DNA from: an uncultured Vibrio sp.
Lineage (GTDB): Bacteria > Pseudomonadota > Gammaproteobacteria > Enterobacterales > Vibrionaceae
Length of the DNA: 64,000 nucleotides
Direction of reading: 5' to 3'
NCBI RefSeq assembly: GCF_963675395.1
Contig: NZ_OY776223.1
Location: 434,001-498,000, forward strand
Position numbers and translations under genes: made by a program
In this document: positions 46,603 through 57,227 of the stretch, piece after piece
Layout of the letters: each line of letters starts with the position of its first letter
Numbering within the stretch: the stretch's first letter is position 1
Notes under the pieces: model-generated
The model's input: the letters and a program-made list of their open reading frames with translations, nothing else
What the model was told of the DNA's origin: nothing
The model's database searches: none

Positions 46603-47379
46603 ATGAGCTTATTTTTGCGTACGACAGCATTGATGCTTTTGGTACTAAGCCGTGCACCTGCATTCGCCGCAATGCCTATTGCGCCAATCAGCAGTGAACA
46701 GAATCGTTCAACAAGTCAAAATGAGGTTTGCCCAAAACTATTCAAACACAGCCTAAGCGGGTTATATGGCATTCGAACAATAGACGCCACCCCAACTCAG
46801 CCATACTCTGATTTTGATATCCTTTACACCAAAGCACATCAAGCTCAATTCGAACTTGAGACCATCTGTAAAAGTACCGCCCTTCTTAATGATGCCCAAC
46901 CTTACTTTGCTGGCGTAAAATCTAAGCAACGAGCAGAGGAAAAAATCGCTCACGAACTCGATGGTCAGGTTGAACGCATCACGGATCTGGCACGAGCGAC
47001 AATTGTTGCGGAAGACGTGGCAAGTTTAGTCTCAATCTACGAAACACTAGAACGCGAAACGACAATCGTTAAAGTGAAAAACCGATTTAAAAAGCCAGGG
47101 CCATCGGGTTACCGAGATTTAAACCTACTGGTTCGTTTACCGAAAACAAACCTTATCGCAGAAGTCCAGCTACACTTGAAAGCCATTGCCGATGTAAAGA
47201 ATGGCCCGGAGCATGACCTTTATGAAAAAATCCAAAAGCTTGAGCGTCAGGCAATGGCAGAGAAACGCACTCTGACTGAATTTGAAACGGCGACGGTCAG
47301 AAGTATGCGCAGCCAAGCTAAGAACTTGTACCAGCACGCATGGCAACCATACTTAACAACTCACTTAGAAGCGGCATAA
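46603..47379 (+). CDS. relV: RelV-type small alarmone synthetase, (p)ppGpp synthetase
   Basis: 258 residues. The RelA/SpoT synthetase domain fills about 95-215: KSKQRAEEKIAHEL, ITDLARATIVAEDV (Asp128, Arg131), RFKKPGPSGYRDLNLLVRLP and LIAEVQLHLK (Glu187). Lys106, Asp128, Arg131, Leu149 and Glu187 sit one position from the residues I recall as essential in V. cholerae RelV (K107, D129, R132, L150, E188). No hydrolase or regulatory domain is present. The N-terminus (MSLFLRTTALMLLVLS then RAPAFA) looks like a signal peptide, odd for an enzyme using cytoplasmic ATP and GDP. AAGGAG precedes the ATG. Its neighbour ihfA is the same as in V. cholerae. Confidence 0.9.
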   Translation: MSLFLRTTALMLLVLSRAPAFAAMPIAPISSEQNRSTSQNEVCPKLFKHSLSGLYGIRTIDATPTQPYSDFDILYTKAHQAQFELETICKSTALLNDAQPYFAGVKSKQRAEEKIAHELDGQVERITDLARATIVAEDVASLVSIYETLERETTIVKVKNRFKKPGPSGYRDLNLLVRLPKTNLIAEVQLHLKAIADVKNGPEHDLYEKIQKLERQAMAEKRTLTEFETATVRSMRSQAKNLYQHAWQPYLTTHLEAA

Positions 47380-47402
47380 AAATTTGCTTCTCTGAAAATA
47401 AC

Positions 47403-47425
47403 AAACCACCGCAATGCGGTGGTTT
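47403..47425. terminator. Bidirectional terminator between relV and ihfA
   Basis: AAACCACCGCA and TGCGGTGGTTT form an 11-base stem with A and T tracts, between two convergent genes. Confidence 0.85.
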
Positions 47426-47496
47426 TCTTTTGCATGCCGAAACGAAAATGCATGCACGACAAAAGACCACGACTAAGCGTGATCTATTTGGTTAGC

Positions 47497-47793
47497 TTAC
47501 TGTTCTTTCTTAAGATTTTCTACGCGAGCTTTTAATTTCTGACCCGGGCGGAAAGTCACGACACGTCGAGCAGTAATTGGAATATCTTCACCAGTTTTCG
47601 GGTTACGACCAGGCCGTTCATTCTTGTCACGAAGATCAAAATTACCAAAACCTGACAGTTTTACCTGTTCGCCACTTTCTAGTGCCTTGCGAATTTCTTC
47701 AAAGAACACTTCCACCGTTTCCTTGGCGTCCCGCTTACTAAATCCCAATTTATCAAACAGGTTTTCCGCCAGTTCGGCTTTTGTGAGCGCCAT
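47497..47793 (-). CDS. ihfA: Integration host factor subunit alpha
   Basis: 98 residues of the HU/IHF family. [36 protein letters not shown] and the arm [20 protein letters not shown] mark IHF alpha. With IhfB it bends DNA at specific sites. In many Gammaproteobacteria it directly follows pheT; here a sucrose-type cassette of about 5.6 kb separates the two. Confidence 0.96.
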   Translation of the reverse strand: MALTKAELAENLFDKLGFSKRDAKETVEVFFEEIRKALESGEQVKLSGFGNFDLRDKNERPGRNPKTGEDIPITARRVVTFRPGQKLKARVENLKKEQ

Positions 47794-48081
47794 AAAACTT
47801 TCCTCAAAGCTATGTTAAACAATGCTACTTAGTGTAGCGCCAGAGCAGTTTTACCCTACCAATTCAAGAACATATCGGGGTTACATCAGGAAGTGTATGA
47901 CAAGCTTATGATTTTCGCCAACTTTTTTCTTTGCGAATAAATGGAAAATGGCTGGATAAATTATTGTTAAATACCAACATTTTAACATATTTTATTTAGA
48001 GAGTTCTTAAATACAAAAGCCAACCAGTTGATTAAACCATTTTATTTAATAAATTCGATATAAAAAACCATTCAATAAATT

Positions 48082-48115
48082 TGTCAGGTATAGGCTATTT
48101 TACAAACACCTGACA
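48082..48115. repeat. Inverted repeat in the 542-base gap upstream of ihfA
   Basis: TGTCAGGT and ACCTGACA are 8-base arms with 18 bases between. The gap (47794-48335) is AT-rich, must contain the ihfA promoter and the promoter of the AEC gene, and shows no other gene. Confidence 0.4.
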
Positions 48116-48335
48116 TAAAACTCGTCTGTATTTCATTGATTTGTAAGTAACTAGGTACATAAACAACCGACAAGAAGTATGACCACTTACCACCGGTTTT
48201 ACTTTTATAAAGCTTGATTAACTCCAAGATTCTCACTGTTTTACGATGACTAGCCAATCAAAGGTTGATAGTGTGAACCTAGATTCACTTCATAACGAAA
48301 TAGTTACAATTCTTACCATTATTTAAAGTACGGCC

Positions 48336-49214
48336 ATGATTAATCAAGTCATCAATATTCTTTTTCCTGTATTTGCTCTTGTCGGCGTAGGCTATTTAGT
48401 CGGTCGTCATATTAAGCCAGATTTTCGCCCAATCAATCGAATCAACATTGATGTCTTTACTCCTGCGCTGGTGTTCTCCTCTCTGGTTAGCATGCCGCTG
48501 GACAATGCTCAAGGCCCCCTACTTTTCGCCGCCGTTATTGCAGTCTTGGTACCAGGATTGCTCATGATTCCAATCTGCAAAATAAGTGGGCTAACCTTTA
48601 AAGCGTGGGCACCACCGCACATGTTTCGTAACAGCGGCAATCTAGCCATACCTTTGTTTACCTATACATTTGGCGATATCGCCCTTTCTTCGGCGGTGTT
48701 ACTGTTTGTTGTGTCGGCTTGTCTACATATTAGTGTGGGAATGATGCTATTAAGCAACGGCAACCCGCTAAAACAGATCGTAAAAATGCCCGTATTTTCA
48801 TCGGCTTTACTTGCATTAGGTTTGAACTTATCGGGGGTTGGAGCTTGGGCTCCCCTTTATGAGGCAACGGCGTTGTTAGGTCAGGCTGCAGTGCCTGTTA
48901 TGCTGCTGTCACTCGGTGCACAGATGTGCAGTTTACGTCTTGATGGTCTAAAAGTTGGCGTGATATGTACTGTACAATCGCTAACGACAGGTGCGGTCGC
49001 TTTCGCTTTAATCTACTGGTTTATCCCTCTGCCAACCATGCAGTTACAAATGATGGTGCTTTTCACCATGCTGCCGCCTGCGGTGATGAACTATTTATTT
49101 GCAGAGCGACTAAACATAGAGCCGATGAACGTGGCTTCGATGGTGTTATTTGGCAACTTTTTTAGCATATTAACCCTGCCTCTGCTGCTCACTTACACTT
49201 TATCGCTCTCTTAA
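48336..49214 (+). CDS. AEC (auxin efflux carrier) family transporter
   Basis: 292 residues with about ten helices. FPVFALVGVGYLVGR at the start, NIDVFTPALVFSSLV, MFRNSGNLAIPLFTYTFG (the conserved N-x-G-N-x-x-x-P motif) and LGQAAVPVMLLSLGAQM are family hallmarks. Bacterial AEC proteins carry organic acids such as malate or malonate. It ends 15 bases from the convergent LacI gene. A role in sugar use is not evident. Confidence 0.85.
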   Translation: MINQVINILFPVFALVGVGYLVGRHIKPDFRPINRINIDVFTPALVFSSLVSMPLDNAQGPLLFAAVIAVLVPGLLMIPICKISGLTFKAWAPPHMFRNSGNLAIPLFTYTFGDIALSSAVLLFVVSACLHISVGMMLLSNGNPLKQIVKMPVFSSALLALGLNLSGVGAWAPLYEATALLGQAAVPVMLLSLGAQMCSLRLDGLKVGVICTVQSLTTGAVAFALIYWFIPLPTMQLQMMVLFTMLPPAVMNYLFAERLNIEPMNVASMVLFGNFFSILTLPLLLTYTLSLS

Positions 49215-49229
49215 TACCAGAGAGCGACC

Positions 49230-50228
49230 CTAACGATAATGTAATTTTGCAGGAAGCGTCAGATGTTGCGCTTGGCGGTCTGGGGACTCAACCAGCGCTG
49301 TGACTTGCTCAAATAAGGTTTGCGCTATAAGTTCACAGTCCTGCTCGATTGAATCAATTTTTATTGGTAAGCAGTCTAAAATTGCAGAGTTATCAAAGGT
49401 GGCTATTTTTATATTCTCATCCAGCAACCGATGTTCCGTCAGATATCGTAAAACACCTTCCAGAATGGAATAAGAAGCGACAAATATTCGTGCCGGTAGA
49501 CGGCCAATATCTTGGTGAACTTCCTGCAACATGGCATATCCAGACTCAGGCTGATAATCCCTATGTTTCACTAACTTTTCATCCAACTCTATGCCCGTAG
49601 CCAGCAAAGCGGCCTGATAACCTGAGTACCGTTCTGTACTCGGTGAAAGCTCTAATTGCCCGCCCAAATACGCGCACTCGCTAGCTTGTTGGCAAAGTTT
49701 TTCTACAACCTGTTGCGTTGCGCTGTAGGCGTCAGTTTTGATTGTGGTTAACGAGGTGGACTCAACGATGCGGTCAAACAAGATGACCGGGATCTGTTGC
49801 GTGATTTCCAGATAAGCTTTGTCGTCAGTCATCGCCGTTGCGACCATGAGTACGTCAACTTGTCTCTCCAACAGGCTTTTAACTGCCAATTTTTCTTGTT
49901 CTGGATTATCTTCCGAAGAGGCAATCAAAAGCTGGTAACCATGGCTACGTGCTAACTTTTCCAATAATTTCGCAGTAGTAGCAAAGCCCATATTGGCTAA
50001 ATCAGGAATCACGAGCCCCAACGTATAGGTACGGTTTGCCTTTAAAGCTCGCGCGTACAAGCTTGGCGCATAGTTGTGCTCATCAACCACAGCCTGAACT
50101 CGCTTTACCGTTTCCTCATTAATACGATGTTTCTTTGCGTGACCATTGAGGACAAAGCTAACTGTGGATTTAGAGACTCCAGCGAGCTCAGCAATATCTG
50201 CTAACTTCAGTTTTTTCTTTTTCAACAT
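49230..50228 (-). CDS. scrR: LacI-family repressor of the sucrose cassette (ScrR/CscR-like)
   Basis: 332 residues. The LacI HTH and hinge are LADIAELAGVSKSTVSFVLN and NEETVKRVQAVVDEHNYAPSLYARALK (about 6-58). The periplasmic-binding-like core contains GLVIPDLANMGFATTAKLLE and VILFDRIVESTSLT. FruR/ScrR-type sequence features and divergence from a fructokinase gene support a fructose- or sucrose-responsive role. The start ATG lies close after GAAGGGT. Confidence 0.82.
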   Translation of the reverse strand: MLKKKKLKLADIAELAGVSKSTVSFVLNGHAKKHRINEETVKRVQAVVDEHNYAPSLYARALKANRTYTLGLVIPDLANMGFATTAKLLEKLARSHGYQLLIASSEDNPEQEKLAVKSLLERQVDVLMVATAMTDDKAYLEITQQIPVILFDRIVESTSLTTIKTDAYSATQQVVEKLCQQASECAYLGGQLELSPSTERYSGYQAALLATGIELDEKLVKHRDYQPESGYAMLQEVHQDIGRLPARIFVASYSILEGVLRYLTEHRLLDENIKIATFDNSAILDCLPIKIDSIEQDCELIAQTLFEQVTALVESPDRQAQHLTLPAKLHYR

Positions 50229-50479
50229 ACCCTTCCATAATGAGTTACTTCCGATTAACCCAAAACACCAGCAATAACGTACGTAACGCTAAAAATATCA
50301 AGTCGTTACTTCGGTTAATTAGTCTCGTGAGCAGGTTTACTACATCGGACGCCATCATACCGATGAAAGCGTTGAAAGCCATCCCCCTTTAATCTCATGG
50401 ATGTCACTTAGCGATCCCTTCCTATGGCGTAGATCACAATCAGCAGCATTTCTCCTTCTGATAAACGAATTTTGATTGA

Positions 50480-50501
50480 TTAGCTAAACCGTTTTAGCTA
50501 A
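50480..50501. promoter_or_regulatory. Candidate LacI-type operator before the fructokinase gene
   Basis: TTAGCTAAACCGTTTTAGCTAA's 22 bases form a palindrome with one mismatched pair and sit 41 bases before the scrK start. Position and symmetry suit the divergent LacI-family protein. The 314-base gap holds no gene. Confidence 0.6.
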
Positions 50502-50542
50502 AAATACTCTCAGTTAATCTAAGCTGTTTTAAGGTATAAGTT

Positions 50543-51460
50543 ATGAGCACAATTTGGGTGACTGGTGATGCGGTCGTTGACTTGATTCCGGATTCCGATT
50601 CCACATATTTAAAATGCCCTGGTGGCGCGCCTGCCAATGTCGCGGTAGCGATCGCTCGCTTGGGAGTCAACAGCGCATTTTTTGGTCGTGTAGGGCTAGA
50701 CCCGTTGGGTCGTTTTATGAAAGAAACCTTGGCTAAGGAAGCGGTGAATACGGATTTTATGCTGCTTGATGAGGCTCAACGAACGTCGACCGTCATTGTT
50801 GACTTGGATGACTCAGGCGAACGCAGCTTTACCTTTATGGTCAAACCAAGTGCCGATCAGTTCTTGCTTCCTACCGATATTCCTTCTTTCTCCAAGGGAG
50901 ACTGGCTACATGTATGTTCGATAGCTCTAGCAAATGAGCCAAGCCGAAGCACTACACTAAAAGCAATGCAAGACATTAAAGAAGCAGGCGGTTTTGTTAG
51001 CTTTGATCCTAACCTTCGGGAAGAGGTATGGGCACAACCAGAGCAACTTAAACCTGTCGTCCGTCAAGCGGTTGAGCTGGCAGATGTTGTTAAGTTTTCA
51101 GACGACGAGCTGCTTTTCTTAACCGATACCAGCTCGTTAGAAGAAGGCTTAGACGCGATTAAGTACTTCAATAATACGCTCGTATTGATCACTCAAGGAG
51201 CAAAAGGCGCGCTAACCGTATTTGAAGAAGAGCAAGAACTGATTGCTGGTCAAGCTGTGAAACCTGTCGATACAACAGGTGCTGGTGATGCATTTGTCGG
51301 TGGTTTACTGGCGAAATTGGCGCAACAGTCAGAGTGGGCAAATAAAGAGGTCATTCATGCCGCGGTAAATTGGGCGAATGGCTGCGGTGCGCTTGCCACC
51401 ACTCAAAAAGGGGCAATGACGGCATTGCCTACTCAGGAAGCCCTGCTCGCTTACATTTGA
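50543..51460 (+). CDS. scrK: Fructokinase (PfkB family)
   Basis: 305 residues. CPGGAPANVAVAIARLGVNSAFFGRVGLDPLG is the N-terminal PfkB signature, and VDTTGAGDAFVGGLLAKL is the C-terminal one with the catalytic Asp. VSFDPNLREEVW is also typical. It phosphorylates fructose released from a fructoside. TTAAGG precedes the ATG, and a terminator follows. Confidence 0.93.
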   Translation: MSTIWVTGDAVVDLIPDSDSTYLKCPGGAPANVAVAIARLGVNSAFFGRVGLDPLGRFMKETLAKEAVNTDFMLLDEAQRTSTVIVDLDDSGERSFTFMVKPSADQFLLPTDIPSFSKGDWLHVCSIALANEPSRSTTLKAMQDIKEAGGFVSFDPNLREEVWAQPEQLKPVVRQAVELADVVKFSDDELLFLTDTSSLEEGLDAIKYFNNTLVLITQGAKGALTVFEEEQELIAGQAVKPVDTTGAGDAFVGGLLAKLAQQSEWANKEVIHAAVNWANGCGALATTQKGAMTALPTQEALLAYI

Positions 51461-51480
51461 TAGTAAAGACAAAATTAAAG

Positions 51481-51505
51481 TCCCCGCACATAGCGGGGAT
51501 TTTTA
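51481..51505. terminator. Terminator between scrK and scrB
   Basis: TCCCCGC and GCGGGGA pair around ACATA, followed by TTTTT on the plus strand and preceded by AAAG. It serves scrK and probably also the convergent scrB. Confidence 0.8.
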
Positions 51506-51515
51506 TAATTGGTTT

Positions 51516-53147
51516 TTATTGCTGCTGAAATGGCGCTTTCGCTGCTCTGAACCGATGTAATGTCGCATCTGCTGCCTGGCCACTGAGCGATATTCTGGTT
51601 GCATCTTGATCGGTAAATACACGAGATGACATAACCGCAGCGCCGCCGTTCACAAACACTTCAACCGAAGAGGTATCAGCAAGGATACGTAATTCAATAC
51701 GCTCACTATCGAGCGGCAACTCGCGAATGGTATCTTGTGCACGATTCAACGTTTGAGAACGGTCCATGATTAAACAGCGCTTTTTCGCGTCAGCTCGTAA
51801 AACAAACTTCTGCGTCGGATTCTCAAATAGATTTAGTTCATCGCCCCACTCTAACGTGATGGTTAAATCAAAAGACTTAGTTCCAATATTCAGCCCATTT
51901 GCGTCAAGGTCGATTTCAGAAGAGGACTCAATCAGGGATTCCATCTCCGCAATAGGCCATTGGTATAGAATACCATCGCGATACGTCAGTTCTCTCATCG
52001 CGGTAAGTTGATGGACCCACCCGTTGTCGCTGCTTGGTTGGTCAATTTCATCAGGCAAGCCCATCCAGCCACACATCACACGTCTGCCATCTGGAGTTTG
52101 CATACTTTGTGGTGCGTAAAAGTCGAAGCCGAAGTCCAAATGCTGAAAATCGCCCATTCTTAAGCCATTGCCATCAACCCATTCCGCTTTCACAATGCCG
52201 TTGTGATGTGGAATAGTGTTGTGCACAGAAAAAGACGGTATGCCTTGCGGTCCAATCACCACGAACATTTGTTCATCCAGAGTAAATAGGTCTGGGCATT
52301 CCCACATGTAGCCAAAATCGCCTAACTCTTCGCCATACAGTCCGTTAAATTGCCATTGACGTAAATCCTCTGACTGGTAAATGGCAAGCCGTCCTTTCAG
52401 GTCGTCCGTTTGTGCGCCCAGCAACATTAGCCACTTGCCATCATGGCGAACTACTTTAGGGTCTCGAATGTGAGGGGTGACATGTGGAGGCAACGTATCG
52501 ATAACAGGACCATATTTGGTAAAATTCACCCCGTCACGGGAAGTCGCTAAACATTGAGTCGTTTGACGGTCTCGTTCTTGCCCTATCCGGGTGTTACCCG
52601 TATAAAACAACATCAACTCTTCACCATGACTCAACGCGTGTCCAGAAAATACACCGTGACTATCACACCAAAGAGAAGGCGTCAGAGCAACAGAGTGCCA
52701 CTTCCAATTAACCAGATCCTGGCTCGTTAAGTGTACCCAGTGTTTATCTTTGTGTTCGCAGCTGTACGGGTACCACTGATAGAAGAGATGGTATTCACCA
52801 TTATGATAAATGAAACCATTTGGGTCATTGAGTAATCCCTGAGGTGGGGAGATATGCCAAGACGGACGATGTTCGCACTCAACAGGATTTTGTAAAGCAG
52901 AAAATTGTTTAGATTGCTGTGCAGAAATAGACTCTCCCACTTCAAGCAACGCTTCCGTGTTTAACCCCGCAGGGCGGGAGAAGGTTAACTGAGTCTCCCC
53001 TTGAACCTGTTCTCGCTTTTCGATCAGAGCAGAGTCCTGAACCAAATCGATATTCCGGACTTCTATCATAAGATCTTTTTCTGTAAGCAGCGTGCGAGAG
53101 ATATTTTCAATACCTCCACTAAGAGAAAGAATTTCTGTTATGGACAT
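51516..53147 (-). CDS. scrB: Glycoside hydrolase family 32, sucrose(-6-phosphate) hydrolase
   Basis: 543 residues from the ATG at 53147; a longer reading to 53201 lacks a good site. The catalytic nucleophile Asp108 is in LLNDPNGF (a variant of the W-M-N-D-P-N-G box), the transition-state Asp in HIRDPKVVRHDG, and the acid/base Glu in MWECPDLFTL. A C-terminal beta-sandwich follows, with VEVFVNGGAAVMSSRVF. It hydrolyses sucrose or sucrose 6-phosphate; which one cannot be settled because no transporter gene is adjacent. Confidence 0.9.
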   Translation of the reverse strand: MSITEILSLSGGIENISRTLLTEKDLMIEVRNIDLVQDSALIEKREQVQGETQLTFSRPAGLNTEALLEVGESISAQQSKQFSALQNPVECEHRPSWHISPPQGLLNDPNGFIYHNGEYHLFYQWYPYSCEHKDKHWVHLTSQDLVNWKWHSVALTPSLWCDSHGVFSGHALSHGEELMLFYTGNTRIGQERDRQTTQCLATSRDGVNFTKYGPVIDTLPPHVTPHIRDPKVVRHDGKWLMLLGAQTDDLKGRLAIYQSEDLRQWQFNGLYGEELGDFGYMWECPDLFTLDEQMFVVIGPQGIPSFSVHNTIPHHNGIVKAEWVDGNGLRMGDFQHLDFGFDFYAPQSMQTPDGRRVMCGWMGLPDEIDQPSSDNGWVHQLTAMRELTYRDGILYQWPIAEMESLIESSSEIDLDANGLNIGTKSFDLTITLEWGDELNLFENPTQKFVLRADAKKRCLIMDRSQTLNRAQDTIRELPLDSERIELRILADTSSVEVFVNGGAAVMSSRVFTDQDATRISLSGQAADATLHRFRAAKAPFQQQ

Positions 53148-53315
53148 CAGTTTACCTAAACATTTAAATTGGGAACGATTGCAAAATACCACACCCCCCA
53201 CAATATTCCTAGTTTGTCTGCAATTTCAAGCACTCATAGTTGAGATAGATCTACTTTTGAAGCGATTTAGCAGTCAATTCAACATATTAAACACCTACTA
53301 TTCCATTTTAAAATT

Positions 53316-53325
53316 GGAACGTTCC
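53316..53325. promoter_or_regulatory. Candidate LacI-type operator upstream of scrB
   Basis: GGAACGTTCC is a perfect 10-base palindrome inside TTGGAACGTTCCCTT. A related GGGAACGATTGC lies at 53171, near the scrB start. This pattern differs from the site before scrK, so it may belong to another LacI-family protein. Confidence 0.45.
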
Positions 53326-53376
53326 CTTTATCCGTATTCAATCATTTTCAGTTCATTGACTTGCTTGAAGTATAAA

Positions 53377-53404
53377 AAAACCCTGCCGAGTTGGCAGGGT
53401 TTTT
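53377..53404 (-). terminator. pheT terminator
   Basis: AAAACCCTGCC and GGCAGGGTTTT form an 11-base stem around GAGTT with A and T tracts on both sides, 34 bases past the pheT stop. Confidence 0.88.
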
Positions 53405-53437
53405 AGACTTTCTAGTTAGTGAAGAATCTCGATACGC

Positions 53438-55840
53438 TTAGTCGCGCAGAGTCGCACCAAACTTCTCAGATACGTGAGCAACGATAGCGTCTACCGCACC
53501 CGCGATGTCTGCATCTTCTAACGTACGTTCAAGAGACTGGAGAGTCAGAGCGATTGCAAGACTCTTCTTGCCTTCTTCAACGCCTTTACCTACATACACG
53601 TCGAATAGTTTCGCATCTTTCAGGAACTCGCCGCCCTGCTCTAAACAAGCATTAACAATGTCACCTGAAGCTATTGCGTCATCAACTACTACCGCGATAT
53701 CGCGGCGGTTTGATGGGAATTTAGAAAGCTGAACCGCTTCTGGAATCACTTTTGAGTTGATTGCAGACCATTCGATTTCGAATACGATAGTACGGCCATT
53801 TAGACCAAACTTGCGCTCAAGCTCTGGGTGAACCGTACCGATAACGCCCACTTCTTTTCCATCTACGATGATTGCCGCAGACTGACCTGGGTGAAGTGCT
53901 GGGTGCTTCGCTGCTGCGAAAGAGTATGCTTTTTCGTTAGCAGACAGTTCAAGGATCGCTTCTAGATCGCCTTTAAGATCGAAGAAGTCTACGGTATTTG
54001 TCTCGATATCCCAGTGCTCTTCACCGCGAGTACCAGCAATAACACCCGCCAACATAGGCTCTTGGCGCATGCCGTTTTCTGCAGATTCACATGGGATGAA
54101 ACGTAGACCGTATTCGAATAGGCGAACGCGTGGCTGTTGACGCTTCTGGTTGTGAACAACCGTGTTCAATAGGCCCTGGATAAGACCAAGACGCATTGCT
54201 GACATGTCTGCTGAAATTGGATTTGGCAGCACTAGCGGCTCAACACCCGGTACAATCAGTTTTTGTTGCTCAGGCTCAACGAAGCTGTAAGTGATCGCTT
54301 CATGGTAACCACGGTCAACAAGAAGATCACGAACGCGCTTAAGTGGAAGGTCCGCTTCCACGTGGTTGTGCATCTTAAGCGCAGCCGCTGGGTGCTGGTT
54401 AGGAATGTTGTCGTAACCGTAAATACGACCAACTTCTTCAATCAGATCCTGCTCGATAGCGATATCGAAACGCCATGTTGGAGCAATAGCAACCCAACCT
54501 GCTTCACCGTTTTCAAGAACAGAAGCTTCAACCGTCAGACCAAGACGCTCTAGGATTTCTACTACATCGCTATCTGCAATATGGTGACCAAGTAGGTTGT
54601 CCAGTTTAGTACGACGTAACGCAACTTTGTTTGGCTTAGGTAGGTCTGCTTCAGATTCTACTGAAACAACAGGAGCCACTTCACCGCCACAGATCTCAAC
54701 AAGAAGTTCTGTCGCACGCTCCATTGCGCTTACTTGCAGCGCGTAATCCACACCACGCTCAAAGCGCATTGAAGAATCAGTGTGCAGACCGTAGCTACGA
54801 GCGCGACCACGGATGTGGTCAGGTGCAAAGAATGCACATTCAAGTAGAACGTCTTTAGTTTCTGATGTTACGCCAGAGTCTTCACCACCAAAGATACCAG
54901 CGATTGCTAGTGCTTTGTTGTGGTCCGCGACAACGAGAGTGTCTGCGTTTAGTTCTGCTTCGCTACCGTCAAGAAGTGTTAGCTTCTCACCTTGTTCAGC
55001 CAGACGAACGACGATGCCGCCTTCGATCTTCGCTAGGTCGAATGCGTGCATTGGTTGGCCTTGCTCTAGCAGCACATAGTTCGTGATGTCTACTACAGGG
55101 TCAATAGAACGGATACCACAACGACGCAGTTTCTCTTGCATCCAAAGTGGTGTTTCAGCTTGAACGTTTACGTTTTTAACCACACGGCCCATGTAACGTG
55201 GACACGCAGTTGGCGCTTTTACGTCGATAGAAACGGTGTCTTCGATTGAAGCTGCAACCGCTTCTACTGCTGGCTCAGTGACGTCAGCACGGTTAAGTAC
55301 GCCAACTTCACGGGCCATACCGCGGATGCTGAAACAATCAGCACGGTTTGCTGTTAGATCTACGTCTACTGTTACGTCATTTAGACCTAGGAATTCACGG
55401 AAATCAGTACCGATCGCTGCGTCTTCTGCCAGTTCCATGATGCCGTCTGACTCTACGTCGATACCGAGTTCAGTGAATGAACAAAGCATGCCGTGAGATG
55501 GCTGACCACGTAGTTTTGCTTTCTTGATTTTGAAATCACCAGGAAGCACCGCGCCTACCGTTGCAACCGCAACTTTTAGGCCTTGACGACAGTTAGGCGC
55601 GCCACAAACGATGTCTAGAAGCTCTTCTTCGCCAACATCGATTTTAGTTACGCGTAATTTGTCTGCATCTGGGTGTTGACCACATTCAACAACGTGACCA
55701 ACTTTAACGCCAGTAAAAGAACCTGCTACAGGAAGAACGTCGTCTACCTCTAGGCCGGCCATTGTAATTTGGTGAGTTAGCTCGTCAGTAGTAACCGCAG
55801 GGTTTACCCACTCACGAAGCCATGATTCGCTGAATTTCAT
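53438..55840 (-). CDS. pheT: Phenylalanine-tRNA ligase beta subunit
   Basis: 800 residues, close to the 795 of E. coli. [16 protein letters not shown] at the start, the tRNA-binding EMAP-like domain ([19 protein letters not shown]), B3/B4 editing domain ([19 protein letters not shown]), B5 domain and the C-terminal anticodon-binding fold ([14 protein letters not shown]). It forms an alpha2beta2 enzyme with PheS, 18 bases upstream. Confidence 0.97.
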   Translation of the reverse strand: MKFSESWLREWVNPAVTTDELTHQITMAGLEVDDVLPVAGSFTGVKVGHVVECGQHPDADKLRVTKIDVGEEELLDIVCGAPNCRQGLKVAVATVGAVLPGDFKIKKAKLRGQPSHGMLCSFTELGIDVESDGIMELAEDAAIGTDFREFLGLNDVTVDVDLTANRADCFSIRGMAREVGVLNRADVTEPAVEAVAASIEDTVSIDVKAPTACPRYMGRVVKNVNVQAETPLWMQEKLRRCGIRSIDPVVDITNYVLLEQGQPMHAFDLAKIEGGIVVRLAEQGEKLTLLDGSEAELNADTLVVADHNKALAIAGIFGGEDSGVTSETKDVLLECAFFAPDHIRGRARSYGLHTDSSMRFERGVDYALQVSAMERATELLVEICGGEVAPVVSVESEADLPKPNKVALRRTKLDNLLGHHIADSDVVEILERLGLTVEASVLENGEAGWVAIAPTWRFDIAIEQDLIEEVGRIYGYDNIPNQHPAAALKMHNHVEADLPLKRVRDLLVDRGYHEAITYSFVEPEQQKLIVPGVEPLVLPNPISADMSAMRLGLIQGLLNTVVHNQKRQQPRVRLFEYGLRFIPCESAENGMRQEPMLAGVIAGTRGEEHWDIETNTVDFFDLKGDLEAILELSANEKAYSFAAAKHPALHPGQSAAIIVDGKEVGVIGTVHPELERKFGLNGRTIVFEIEWSAINSKVIPEAVQLSKFPSNRRDIAVVVDDAIASGDIVNACLEQGGEFLKDAKLFDVYVGKGVEEGKKSLAIALTLQSLERTLEDADIAGAVDAIVAHVSEKFGATLRD

Positions 55841-55858
55841 GTTAATGAACCCTCTGGA

Positions 55859-57007
<1,149 letters not shown>

Positions 57008-57227
57008 TTTGAGCCTGATTAAACTGAGTTATTTACCGAAAACAAAACCGCGAGAAGCAGTGATTTTAAAAATGCGAAATAGGCAAAGTTAAACGAGAAA
57101 ATGCACAGCGAGAGTTGTTGCACAGAACACGCATGATACCGCTTCTATTTCAAACCAATGTGTATTTCAGACATCCAATGGTTTAAGAAATAGTCGCGAT
57201 ACTAACCAGCCAAATTATGAAAGGACA

